A stretch of 64,000 nucleotides of DNA, from the NCBI RefSeq assembly GCF_030518155.1, contig NZ_JAULRU010000783.1, positions 55,090 through 119,089 on the forward strand. The letters run 5' to 3'. How positions within the stretch are numbered: the stretch's first letter is position 1; every line of letters starts with the position of its first letter. Position numbers and translations under genes: made by a program. This document shows, piece after piece, positions 17,185 through 27,400 of the stretch. A model generated the notes under the pieces. It worked only from the letters and a program-made list of their open reading frames with translations. It did no database searches and was not told the origin of the DNA. Origin of the DNA: Gilvimarinus gilvus (lineage in GTDB: Bacteria; Pseudomonadota; Gammaproteobacteria; Pseudomonadales; Cellvibrionaceae).

Positions 17185-20100
17185 AATCAAATTTCATTAA
17201 GTCAGTGGAAGGGTTTGGAGTGTCTGCCCGAGAGATCCTTCTGTTCGACTCCAGTGACCCGCGCCTCATCGATTACTTGTCCCTCGTATCAGACGATCCG
17301 TCTTCACCACAGTTGTCGGGTGTTATCGAGGCCTCGGGCCGCCCCTTGATCTACCTTCTCGACGCCCAGAACCTTTCGAAAAGCCCGAGCGATAGCACCG
17401 AACAAGTTCATCAAGCCTTAAACGTATTGGCATGTCGTGGTGAGTTGGCGTATCTAGCCGTTGTGTATGCGGGCCAGCTGGATGTCTATCCCGTCCAGTC
17501 AACGGATCAAATGAACTCGCCAGCCAGTCAGCGCGTGGTTGTGCGTGAGGGCCATTCAGGTGGAGTCGGTTTCATTCGCGATCTACTCGAGGGAGACGTG
17601 CCCGAGATGCTGGGACAGAGCCGGCAAGCCCGATCAGCCCAGCGTAAGACAGTTGAAAACACACTGTTTAACCTCTTGATGAACGTCGGAAGAGAGCTCA
17701 ATACCACTGGAGCCCTGCAAGGACAGCACGAAACCATATTGGCCCTGACGGGACGCGCCCTGTTGACGCGGTTTTTGTTAGATCGCGACATCATCACTGA
17801 GAGTACATTTCCGGAACTGTTCGCCTCGTGCAACACCATCGACTGCTTTAGCTCGCCCCGTTTGGCCGCATTGACTAATTCCTGGCTCGATACCACCTTC
17901 AACGGGGACCTCCTCAAGTTGCCCGTGCCCGCGCGTTCTTACAAATCTTGGTTTTCAAAACTGGACCCAAGCGTATTTAAAAAGCTTTCATTTATTCTTG
18001 GTCACGCGGATGAGTCAGGCCAGCAACCATTACCCGGATTCATCAATTTTGCGCACGTACCTGTTGGCTTGCTCAGTGAGGTGTACGAGCGCTATGCTCA
18101 TGGCAACCTCGATAGCGGTGTACGGGTGAGCGCCCGCCAAGAAAGTATTCATTACACACCTAGGCACATCGCCGAGTATATACTTTCGGAGGCGTTTGAC
18201 GGGGTAACCACGGCCCCAACACACCAAGCCAAAGTCCTAGACCCTTCCTGTGGTGCTGGCGTGTTTGTTATTCTTGCCTTCAGACGGTTGATCGCCGAGC
18301 ACTGGGCAGCCTCAGGTGTACGCCCAGACACCTGGAAAATCCGTGATATCCTGTATAATCAGATTGCAGGCTTCGACATTAATCGCTCTGCTCTCACGCT
18401 GGCGGCACTAGGGCTTTATCTTTCCGCTCTAGAACTGGACCCTGAACCATTGCCAACATCAAAACTAAAATTCGACCACAACCTTATCGGCTCGGTTCTG
18501 CACCTTGTCAGAACCAACTCTGAACCATGGCCTGAGCACTCGGTTGTCATGGGGAGCTTGGGAACTGCTGTGCCAGCCAACGTAAACGCCCAATACGATG
18601 TCGTCGTCGGCAATCCACCTTGGTCCAGTTTCCCGAAAAGCTTCTCGCAGCGGTTGACCTGTGTCGTACGGGATGTAGCGCAGCGGCGAGATCCTGAGCA
18701 TCTCGATGAAGTGGTCAAAACGTACCAGAATCCTGATCAAGTTCCTGACCTCCCTTTTGTGTGGAAAAGCATGGACTGGGCTAAACCCGACGGGGTGATT
18801 GCCTTTGCCCTACACGCACGCGTCCTATTCAAAAACTCGGACCAAGGTCTAGAGGCAAGAAACAGTTTATTCAAGGCATTGAACGTTACGGGTATCATCA
18901 ACGGCTCGGCGCTACGCAATTCGCGCGTTTGGCCACGTATCGCAGCTCAATTCTGCCTGCTGTTTGGGCGAAACGCACTTCCAACGTCACATAATTATTT
19001 CAACTACATTAGCCCTCAACACGAACGATCTCTAAATAATGGCCAGGGTCGCATGCGGATCGACTTCCACTCGAAGGACCCAGTACAAGCTGCCGCACTT
19101 GAAGAGCGCCCCCATCTTCTGAAGACACTGTACAAGGGAACACCGCTAGATGTGACCGTTATTGACCACATCCAGTCTCTACTGCAGCAGGGTTACGCCA
19201 TGCAGCTCCAAGAGTACTGGGACACTAGAGTAGGGAAAGGACGGTGTGGTGTCGGCTTTCAAACCACGTCGAAGAAACAAGACGCATCAGTCTTGATAGA
19301 GCTGGGGGCAAAGATGCTTTCAAAAAGCAGTGGGGCAGGCTATGTGATCAACGCAAAATTGCTGCCTAAGTTCGACTACCCTCGTTTGCATCGGGTTCGG
19401 AAAATCACCCTGTACCAGCCTCCACTCGTCGTCATCAACAAAGCCCCCGGTGCGGGAGCTGATACCGAGACGGCCAGGATCGCACTCGGCAAGATACCAA
19501 TTGCCTATAACGAATCCTTTTACGGATACTCTTGTAAGGGGCATCCCCAGGCGACGGCTTTAGCAAAATACCTGTTTGCGGTACTTAATAGCGACCTGCT
19601 ACGTTACTACACCTTGATGATAAGCTCGCAATATGGGATTGAACGAGAGGTTATTCATAAAGCGGATATCGAGAAATTTCCTTTTGTTCGCTACGAATTG
19701 CTATCTGAGGCAATGAAGAACCGTATCGACAGCACGTATAACGAATTCGTTAATTCGTATGATCGCACCATTCTCAACGACTTGGTTTACTCAATCTACG
19801 AGATCGACCGTTATGCTAGACAGGTTATCTCTGACACTTTACAAGTCGGCTTACCCGTTGCGGAATCCAAAAATCTAGCGGAGCGACCAGTGACCAAAGC
19901 CGAATTAAAACTATTCTGCCGTGAGCTAAAAAAGGCATTGGAGCCAACTCTCGTTAACGTTTCATCCGTCTATGATACGCTGAGAAGCTGGAATTTTATT
20001 AGCATCACCCCAAAATGCTCGCCCTCAATCGACCTGCGACATGAGGATGTTATATCAGAGATTGCCGATGCCTCTGGATCGAGCATGATTACTATTCGGT

Positions 20101-20213
20101 CCAGGCAATGCACCCATATCGGCATACTGAATCAGTATCGCTACTGGACGTTGAGCCGAGCGCGACTGATTGCATTGCAACTTTTAAAGGATACTCGTTT
20201 CTTAAAGGATTAA
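17181..20213 (+). CDS. Large Class I N6-adenine DNA methyltransferase (Eco57I/type IIG-like)
   Basis: This 1010-residue protein has an N-terminal domain (1-300) of unknown fold and an N6-adenine methyltransferase core: helix X region HYTPRHIAEYIL (324-335), SAM-binding motif I VLDPSCGAGVF (352-362), acidic motif II GFDINRSAL and catalytic motif IV VVGNPPWSS (about 475-483). The C-terminal half (about 620-1010) resembles type IIG target-recognition regions, including the YYTLMISSQYGIEREV block. I see no clear PD-(D/E)XK site in its N-terminus. The nuclease is probably the next gene (3-bp gap), and a zinc ribbon overlaps its start. Most likely a restriction-modification or related phage-defence enzyme. 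Confidence 0.85.
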   Translation: MKSNFIKSVEGFGVSAREILLFDSSDPRLIDYLSLVSDDPSSPQLSGVIEASGRPLIYLLDAQNLSKSPSDSTEQVHQALNVLACRGELAYLAVVYAGQLDVYPVQSTDQMNSPASQRVVVREGHSGGVGFIRDLLEGDVPEMLGQSRQARSAQRKTVENTLFNLLMNVGRELNTTGALQGQHETILALTGRALLTRFLLDRDIITESTFPELFASCNTIDCFSSPRLAALTNSWLDTTFNGDLLKLPVPARSYKSWFSKLDPSVFKKLSFILGHADESGQQPLPGFINFAHVPVGLLSEVYERYAHGNLDSGVRVSARQESIHYTPRHIAEYILSEAFDGVTTAPTHQAKVLDPSCGAGVFVILAFRRLIAEHWAASGVRPDTWKIRDILYNQIAGFDINRSALTLAALGLYLSALELDPEPLPTSKLKFDHNLIGSVLHLVRTNSEPWPEHSVVMGSLGTAVPANVNAQYDVVVGNPPWSSFPKSFSQRLTCVVRDVAQRRDPEHLDEVVKTYQNPDQVPDLPFVWKSMDWAKPDGVIAFALHARVLFKNSDQGLEARNSLFKALNVTGIINGSALRNSRVWPRIAAQFCLLFGRNALPTSHNYFNYISPQHERSLNNGQGRMRIDFHSKDPVQAAALEERPHLLKTLYKGTPLDVTVIDHIQSLLQQGYAMQLQEYWDTRVGKGRCGVGFQTTSKKQDASVLIELGAKMLSKSSGAGYVINAKLLPKFDYPRLHRVRKITLYQPPLVVINKAPGAGADTETARIALGKIPIAYNESFYGYSCKGHPQATALAKYLFAVLNSDLLRYYTLMISSQYGIEREVIHKADIEKFPFVRYELLSEAMKNRIDSTYNEFVNSYDRTILNDLVYSIYEIDRYARQVISDTLQVGLPVAESKNLAERPVTKAELKLFCRELKKALEPTLVNVSSVYDTLRSWNFISITPKCSPSIDLRHEDVISEIADASGSSMITIRSRQCTHIGILNQYRYWTLSRARLIALQLLKDTRFLKD

Positions 20214-20216
20214 GCC

Positions 20217-20927
20217 GTGACTCTAACCATGTCAAATTCGTTGACCGATTTTCCTTTCCCGGAGTGGAGCGAATCGTTGATCGATTGTATCGACTCAGCT
20301 TTCAAAGTGGCGTGGAATAAAGCCACTGCCTCAATAGATGAAGAGCATACAGAGCTTGAAAATCATCTTACAAATCTACTTGAATACGAATTGCATCGAA
20401 TGCTGGACACGGAAAATGCCATTGGTTTTAACCGAGGTCGATTTCAATCGCCAGTTCGCGGCGCAGAGTGCTGCGATTACCAGAATAAATCGATCTCCAA
20501 AAAACCAGATCTTACCATTCGCCTTCTAGATATGAGGCCTGGTATTAGTGACGTGAGACAGGACGCCATGTTCGTTGAATGCAAAGTTTTGGATGTAGAT
20601 AAGAGACCACTAGCTTATATTGAGAATGGTATACGCAGATTTGTAGATGGAGAATACGCTTGGGCAATGCCTCACGCGTTAATGCTAGGCTATGTGCTCG
20701 ACAAAAGTGTATTGCCCGGTGCTTTAGTGCAGTGTTTCAATCGCAATAAACAGAAACCCCTCGTTGCGCGATGTGCACCCTCTGATGGCGCACTGGTAAC
20801 CGTAGCAACTACTCAGCGACCGATCACATTCCGATCATCACATCCTAGAAAATGGGCACACCTAGAGTATGGGGCGCCTGGTCCAATTCAGATTTATCAT
20901 GTGTGGCTTCACTCAGCCAATAAATAA
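20217..20927 (+). CDS. PD-(D/E)XK nuclease partner of the methyltransferase
   Basis: This 236-residue protein has the restriction-nuclease core: D98 in SKKPDLTIRL and E121-C-K123 in MFVECKVLD, about 23 residues apart, followed by a helix with YIENGIRRFVDGEYAW. This is the D-(x)n-ExK pattern of PD-(D/E)XK enzymes. The start is GTG 20217, three bases after the methyltransferase stop; an ATG at 20229 is an alternative. Gene order zinc ribbon-MTase-nuclease, with overlap or tight spacing, marks one operon. It is probably the cleaving subunit; an accessory nuclease in an epigenetically controlled defence is also possible. Confidence 0.78.
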   Translation: MTLTMSNSLTDFPFPEWSESLIDCIDSAFKVAWNKATASIDEEHTELENHLTNLLEYELHRMLDTENAIGFNRGRFQSPVRGAECCDYQNKSISKKPDLTIRLLDMRPGISDVRQDAMFVECKVLDVDKRPLAYIENGIRRFVDGEYAWAMPHALMLGYVLDKSVLPGALVQCFNRNKQKPLVARCAPSDGALVTVATTQRPITFRSSHPRKWAHLEYGAPGPIQIYHVWLHSANK

Positions 20928-21027
20928 TTGGCGAAGGGGTCTGTGTTTTGATTCAGCGCTTAAATTGTCGAGAACTGACTAATTACCAGTAGCTGACGAC
21001 AGCAACTCCAGTAGTAGACGACATCGA

Positions 21028-21180
21028 GCAGAAATTATTGCCGGCAACCATGAGCTTTATGGCAATGAGTACGGAGAACGATTCAAAGAAATGAGATCAG
21101 AATTCAAGAAAATGGAAAGCGTTCATTTTCTTGAAAACGAAACCTTGGACTTGAAAGGCTGCGTAATGGATCCCAGATAA
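21028..21180 (+). pseudogene. Metallophosphoesterase fragment
   Basis: The frame encodes AEIIAGNHELYGNEYGERFK, then EMRSEFKKMESVHFLEN and stops at 21178-21180. It carries the GNHE metal motif and aligns without gaps to the middle of the intact phosphoesterase at 61314-62105 (IAGNHEYYNCEYTTRL, EMRNEFAKIERVHFLEN). Everything before and after is lost; the IS66 end starts 59 bp later. It is a remnant of a second copy, diverged rather than a fresh duplication. Confidence 0.85.
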
Positions 21181-21238
21181 AATCACTCATAGAATACTCC
21201 AGAGCTATCCACGCAGAAATGGATGCCATAATTTCTCT

Positions 21239-21930
21239 GTAAGCGCTCAATAAACACCATCTTACCCTCCGCCATTTACACCATTAATCGGCCTCCAAAT
21301 ATTCAATCTGGAGGCAAGTTCGCGGCCCATGCCGAGCGCCAGCAATACTAGCAGCGTATTTTCCTGCAATGGAAAGAGGGCGGCCTTTCGAGCAAGCGCT
21401 TTTGCAAAGAGCGCAATATTATTCTGTCTAATTTTTACCGTTGGCAAAAGTTGTTGTCACTGGAGACGCGTAAGCCCGCAGCTTTTGTGTCGTCGTCATT
21501 CAGCGTTACACCTTTACCTTCATTATCAGGCGTGGTACCGCTGGCCGTAGGTTCGCTGCGCCTGCAGGTGTCGGCCGATGGTTTGGGTGCTGCCTTGACG
21601 AAGCTCAAACAAGCCGGGGTGATTGATGCTTAGACCTGCCGATGACGTTACGGTGTATTTATACCGTGGCCATGTTGATATACGCAAGTCCATTTATGGC
21701 TTTTCGATTTTTGGTTGAGCAGGACATGGCGTTATCGCCCTTTGAGCCAGCGCTATTTTTGTTCTGTAATCGTCAGTGCGATAAGATCAAGTATTGTTTT
21801 GGGAGCGTAACGGTTTCGTTCTGTGGTACAAGCGATAGGGAAAGCAGCGGTTTACATGGCTAAAGGCTGAGACCAACCGCAAGTAGCAGAACTTGTTGTT
21901 GGATGGCCTAGTTATTTTTAACAATCAGCC
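21239..21930 (+). mobile_element. Degenerate IS66-family element (tnpA/tnpB remnants)
   Basis: A terminal GTAAGCGC at 21239 matches IS66 ends. The tnpA frame (21352-21633) reads QRIFLQWKEGGLSSKRFCKE and FYRWQKLLSL with an in-frame TAG at 21349-21351, where the family expects Trp. tnpB starts ATG 21626 (MLRPADDVTVYLYRGHVDIR), then shifts frame twice: LVEQDMALSPFEPALFLFCN in the second frame and FWERNGFVLWYKR in the third. The DDE transposase tnpC is absent. The element is dead. Confidence 0.85.
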
Positions 21931-22769
21931 TGTAAGGAATATCGGCATAATAATTATGCCTAACACAATATAAAAATACCTAGACATGATCGAAGATAAC
22001 TTGTCGCAACATGTCTAGCTTCAAGAGACCAGTAGGCAGCCATTACAATCAACTAGCATGTATATACAACAACTGACACTTTGAATTAAGAAGAAAGTTT
22101 ATATGTCAAAACGAAATTACGGGTCCCTTATGGCACAATTGTTGCCATAACTCGGTGTGTACGGCTTGTTTGGTACTCTTTTTAGCAGAGCCAAAACTAA
22201 AAGGCTTTGCGGCCAGCGTCAGTTTTCCCATTGGCTTTATGCCATGCAGGGCTAAGCCTGGGTTTTCATTTCTGTAAATTCACAGGCATTGGGTGGCGCG
22301 AGCTACTAGAACCTCATCGTGATTGCCCACTGTGTTGTCCTCGAGCATCGTCCTATGTTTGAGTCATAGGGCGAAAGAAATCCCAAGCACCTCACAGCAA
22401 TCAATCAATACAAAATTTGATTTTTACTCATATTCAATGTACTTCAAGCTTTATTATTAAGCTTGAACGTTGTATTATCTTCCACCAACGTTTTTAACGT
22501 ATGTCTAGAGTTAGGGAAAGTCGAACTCAAGGAAGCCCCATGAATAATATGCCTCAAAAAATTCTAGAATATTTCCCCCTCATATTGAATATGTATTCAC
22601 TCAAGCCGTTGAGTTGAATTGGCCTAATTGATTGACTCTTTGAATCAGCCACGCTGCAAAATACCTGAACTAGGCTTGAAATATATGCAAGCATGTGCCT
22701 TCAGGTCTGCATATTCAAATTACAGATATTTTGCCCTGTCTACTAGCACATGATTGTATGGAAACATTG
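21931..22769. other. Long non-coding stretch with several hairpins before the first RHS locus
   Basis: No gene is supported here. Visible symmetry: GGCATAA/TTATGCC (21944-21960, 3-nt loop), CTAGACATG/CATGTCTAG (21980-22018), TATGGCA/TGCCATA (22129-22149) and TTCAAGCTT/AAGCTTGAA (22443-22467, 7-nt loop). The spacing varies, so these are separate hairpins and not an array. Some may serve transcription control of the RHS operon that follows. Confidence 0.6.
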
Positions 22770-24398
22770 ATGATGACTAAAAAATTGATTGCAACATTTC
22801 TACTTTACGCCTTGTGTCAAACGTCCATATCCGATGATTGCATACCTTTGGATGAGGGAGAGTACTTTTCTCAGCTTGGCTGGGGATTAAAAATGCCAGT
22901 TACTGACCTTGAAGTTCAGCAAGCTTGTTTTTGGTTCGCAGATGTATATAACGAGGCCGTTAAGTCTGGCTCGTATGAAGGCCAAGTTAAAGAATATACC
23001 CACTTCTGGTGCATGGATGACAAACTAGGCCAAGAGTTTGAAGTAGTAATAGACTTTTTTGGGCAGGAATCTAAGTCAGGTAGAATTGGGGGAATATATA
23101 ATACTGACATTGAGTCCTTGATGTTGTCGTTAATGGATGGTCTTGTTCTGCCTGTTTTTGATGATGCACTGAAGCAACAGATGAATAAAGGTGATCCGAT
23201 GTGTGACCCGGACTGCCTTATTGAAGGGCAAGTAAACCCTTACGCTGGAAATTTGTTTCAAGAGCTGTCGCTGTATTCTGATACAAGGGCCAATTTTAGC
23301 CTCTATTACAATAGTGTCGATGGCTCATGGTCTCATGAGCTAGAGGCCGGCTTAGAAGCACTAGATGACCCTGATTATGCAGATGAGGTCGAGAAGTTGA
23401 AGCTTCCTGACGGAAGAGTTGTGACAATGCTCAAGAGCCAAGGGGTGTATCCTTGTGCTCCCTATGGCGCAATGGGATACGGTGATAGAGAGTTGTCAGA
23501 AGAGTTCACTGTAGAGTTGTTGAATCGCATATATACAATACTTCCGGACGGGACAATAAAAGATATATTCCATAGGGATATAAATGATTCTTTGAATATT
23601 ACCTGGAATCAAAATGAAGACGGAAGCGTTGTTCTCGTCAGGGCGAGCAATGTCGATGTCGGGTACGATGCAATAATTGACGATCTAGGAAATCTAGTCT
23701 TGGTGAGAGAGCCTGGATCGGACAACTCAAATCCAGATTTAATAGTACCTAAAGATAGTGATGCCCAACTTAATTGGTCTACTGAAGGTAACCTAGAGAG
23801 TGTCACCTATAATGGAATGAGTAAAAGCTTTCTGTATGAAGATCCTAATAATCCAAAACTTCTAACTGCAATTGTGGGCTCAGAAGGTGTACTAGAGAAA
23901 GGTTTTTCTTACGACAACGAAGGTAGAATCATCAAAACCTATAAATTAGATGGTTCGGATAATCAAGTCGATGTTGTTCAGCTGGATTACAGCGATATTG
24001 AATCATCTGAGCCAAATGTCAAAGTCACTCATTCAAGCGGGTTGGTGGAGAGGCGATATTTTGGTGAATACTTCGGCGTTTACAAAACCACCAAAATCAC
24101 TCAAGGCGGGCCAAACGGAGATGAGTTCGTTCGAACGGAAAAATCTTACAATAGGCTTGGTCATTTACTTCAATCAATTGATAGTGATGGCGTACTGACA
24201 GATTATCAAAGAGACGGAAGAGGCCGGGTTTTACAGAAAGACACTGTCGTGAGTGGAGAGGTTGTTAAAACTGAAGAAGTGACGTGGGATAGCGACTGTG
24301 AATTACCGGCTACTAGTTCGGATGGTCGAGTGTTGATGGAGTATCAGTATGACGACAATTGTAGAAAAACTAGTCAGTCTAGAACTTCATTAAACTAA
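22770..24398 (+). CDS. RHS/YD-repeat protein, first (N-terminal) ORF of locus 1
   Basis: About 542 residues from ATG 22770 (GGAAA at 22760-22764), with signal peptide MMTKKLIATFLLYALCQTSI. A Cys-containing N-terminal region leads to VNPYAGNLFQELSLYSD (the DUF6531-type RHS entry segment) and then YD-repeats (SYDNEGRI, DYQRDGRGRVL, EYQYDDNCRK). It ends by a normal stop, 15 bp before the second ORF, so the RHS shell is made as two exported chains. There is no toxin region of its own. It probably forms part of the shell with the downstream protein; how the chains assemble is unknown. Confidence 0.82.
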   Translation: MMTKKLIATFLLYALCQTSISDDCIPLDEGEYFSQLGWGLKMPVTDLEVQQACFWFADVYNEAVKSGSYEGQVKEYTHFWCMDDKLGQEFEVVIDFFGQESKSGRIGGIYNTDIESLMLSLMDGLVLPVFDDALKQQMNKGDPMCDPDCLIEGQVNPYAGNLFQELSLYSDTRANFSLYYNSVDGSWSHELEAGLEALDDPDYADEVEKLKLPDGRVVTMLKSQGVYPCAPYGAMGYGDRELSEEFTVELLNRIYTILPDGTIKDIFHRDINDSLNITWNQNEDGSVVLVRASNVDVGYDAIIDDLGNLVLVREPGSDNSNPDLIVPKDSDAQLNWSTEGNLESVTYNGMSKSFLYEDPNNPKLLTAIVGSEGVLEKGFSYDNEGRIIKTYKLDGSDNQVDVVQLDYSDIESSEPNVKVTHSSGLVERRYFGEYFGVYKTTKITQGGPNGDEFVRTEKSYNRLGHLLQSIDSDGVLTDYQRDGRGRVLQKDTVVSGEVVKTEEVTWDSDCELPATSSDGRVLMEYQYDDNCRKTSQSRTSLN

Positions 24399-24419
24399 TC
24401 GATTCATAAGGATGTGACC

Positions 24420-27400
24420 ATGAACTTATCAAAGGCAAAGATTCTATCCTATACAATTGCGGCAGTGGCCTTGTCTGCGCACCTAGTTTCGCAAGCACAA
24501 GAAACAAGAAGTCAGGCGTACAAGTACAATGACAGGGGATTGGTCATAGAGGTTGACGGGCCAAGAACGGATGTTGCAGATGTGGTAACTCATACATACT
24601 ACTCTGACGGGAGCCTCGAAAGCACGACCAACCCTCTAGGTCATACAAGACTCTATTCAAATTATAATCGCTTCGAAAAACCGGAGTTGATTACCGATGA
24701 AAACGGTATTACTCAAACTTTGGAATACTCCGAGAGTGGAAAAGTTGCGAAAGTGACCTCCACCGATCCATTGACATCGGAAAGCCAAGTCGTCGAGTAC
24801 GTTTACGATACCAGTGATCAGCTCATTCGCACGATTCAAGAAGATGGAGCAGAAACCGTCTATACGTATGATGGTCTTGGTCGACTAGAAACCATTACCA
24901 CTAACGGCACGGACTCCATTGTGTACACCCTAGACTCAGCAGGAAATACTGTTGAGGAAGCTTATTATCGTGATGGCACTCTCTATAAAACTCAAAGCAT
25001 GGACTACGATGAGTGGTCCAACATTGAGCTAATTGAGGATGGTGAAGGTAACTATGAGTCGTTTGTCTACGATCATAGTCAGCGTCTAACGACCACCCTA
25101 GATGGTAAGGACGAGCCAACGACCTATGCTTATGATGCATTAGGTTACGCAGACGAAACAGTTCGACCGGATACGTCCTCCATTGGTTATGATTACGACG
25201 CTTATGGAAATTTAAAAGAAGTCACTGACCCTAACGGAAACAAAACTGTATACAGCTACAACAGTTTTGATGAGGTCGTGCAACTAGAAAGTCCTGACTC
25301 AGGCATTACAACTTATGAGTATGATGAAGCGGGCAATTTAGACTACAAAATTGACGGGAATGGGATTGTTACAGAGTATTCCTATGACGCTCTAAATAGG
25401 CTGAAAACAATACAGTATCCAGCAAGTCCTGACCTGAACATCTCGTATTCCTACGATCAGGGGATGTACGCCAAAGGTAAGTTGTCGGAGGTGGCTGATC
25501 CGTCTGGATCCACCAGTTTTGAGTATGACCCCTGGGGGAACGTAATTGTCCGGTCAGTGAACATTTTTGATCTTTCTCTCCAATCTAGCTACCGCTACGA
25601 CTCAAGAAGCCGTTTGGTTGAGCAAACTTACCCGAGCGGCATGGTAGTTGAGTATGAAAGAGCCCATCTCAGTGGAAATATTTCAACAATATCGGTCAAA
25701 ATGCCTGGAGAAGATAATTTCTCCCCTATTGTAGAAAATATTAGCTATGTACCTTTCGGTGGGGTCGATTCTCTTACATACGCTAATGGTGCAGAGCTTA
25801 CAAACGAATACTTTAAGAACTACAGTCTGTATCGCTCTACAACACAGGGGATTGTATCGCTCGAGTATAGCTATGATGCTAATGGCAATATTGAAACAAT
25901 TCTTAATAACACTCAGTCAAATAACTATACCTATGACAAAATCAATCAACTGAAAACATCTTCCTCCCCTGAGGAAAGTGCTAGTTTTGGGTACGACTTA
26001 AACGGCAACCGAACGTCAAAGCTACAGGATGGATCTTTGTCCTCGTATGACTATGATCCACTATCAAACAAACTGAGTAGTGCCACAGTGGGGGGAACTC
26101 CAGTTGCAATTGACTATGATGAAGCAGGCAATACGACTCAGAAAGATGATCTGACATTTGACTATGCGGATAATAATCGTCTCGCGGGCGTAAAAAGGGA
26201 TGACTCTAACGTAGCAACTTATACCTACAACTATGTGGGACAAAGAGTTGCTAAGTCGACATCCAACGAAACACTTTATTTTGTATATTCTGACTCTGGA
26301 AAAATCCTTTCCGAAGTGGCCCCTGACGGGGAGATCGTTCGCGAGTACATTTATCTCAATGAAGTCCCTATTGCCACGATACAGGCGTCCGACGGAGAAA
26401 GTATAGTATTCGATGACTCGTCAGATAACTTTAGCCACTCTGGTGGCTGGGTAGGTTCAAACAATGTGCCCGGTTTCGAGGGCGATGGTTACACGCTACA
26501 TGAGCCTGTACTTGAAATAGCATTTGAGAAAATCGTTGATAATTCATCAGTAGACTTCTCGGCAGTGGGGTCTTGGGTGGCATCAAATGCAGTTCAGGGT
26601 TATGAAGAGGAAGGATATTTACATAGCTTTGGACCAGAGCCGGAAGGCGTGATTATTGTTGATGACTCAGCAATACAAGCCACTGGAAACTGGACCAGCT
26701 CCAATGCTATCAAAGGCTTCCAGGGCAATGGCTATCTGGCGAGTCAAGGGCTTAATGGCGAAACTGCCGAATGGCCGCTAGCGCCTTACAGTGGTGATGT
26801 TGAAATTTATGTATCTTGGACGGCCCACGCAAACCGAGATCAAGGTGCAGTGTATACGGTTGTCATTGATGGAGTCGAAAGCTCTAAAACTGTCAACCAA
26901 ACGCAAAACTCTGGCGGCTGGTATTCGCTTGGCGTTTTTGATTTGTCATCAGGCGGTGTTGTTAGATTAGAGGGAAGCGGGGCCGGTTATGTGGTTGCGG
27001 ATGCTGTAAAGCTAGAGCCGACCGATCCTCCAGCTCGTTACGCGGAATGGTCCGTTGCTGGTCACGGAGAGAGGGATCTCTATGTGAAATGGCCCTCTCA
27101 TGCTAATAGGTCGACAAATGCGACTTATGCGATACGACATGCCAATGGCAGCGATACCGTGATAGTGGATCAGACCCAGCAGACCGAATGGTTCTTACTG
27201 GGACGATTCAATTTAGATGAAAATTCCGTAATAACCCTTCTGGGGGCTGGGGATGGATATACAATAGCTGACGCTGTTGCGGTCGCCTCGGAAGATCAGG
27301 TGAAACCTTCTGCGACATGGGATCAGTTAGTGAGCCAACAGGGGGCTCGAAAAATATATGCGACTTGGACGGCGCACGGAAATAGAACTCAGCAAGCTAC

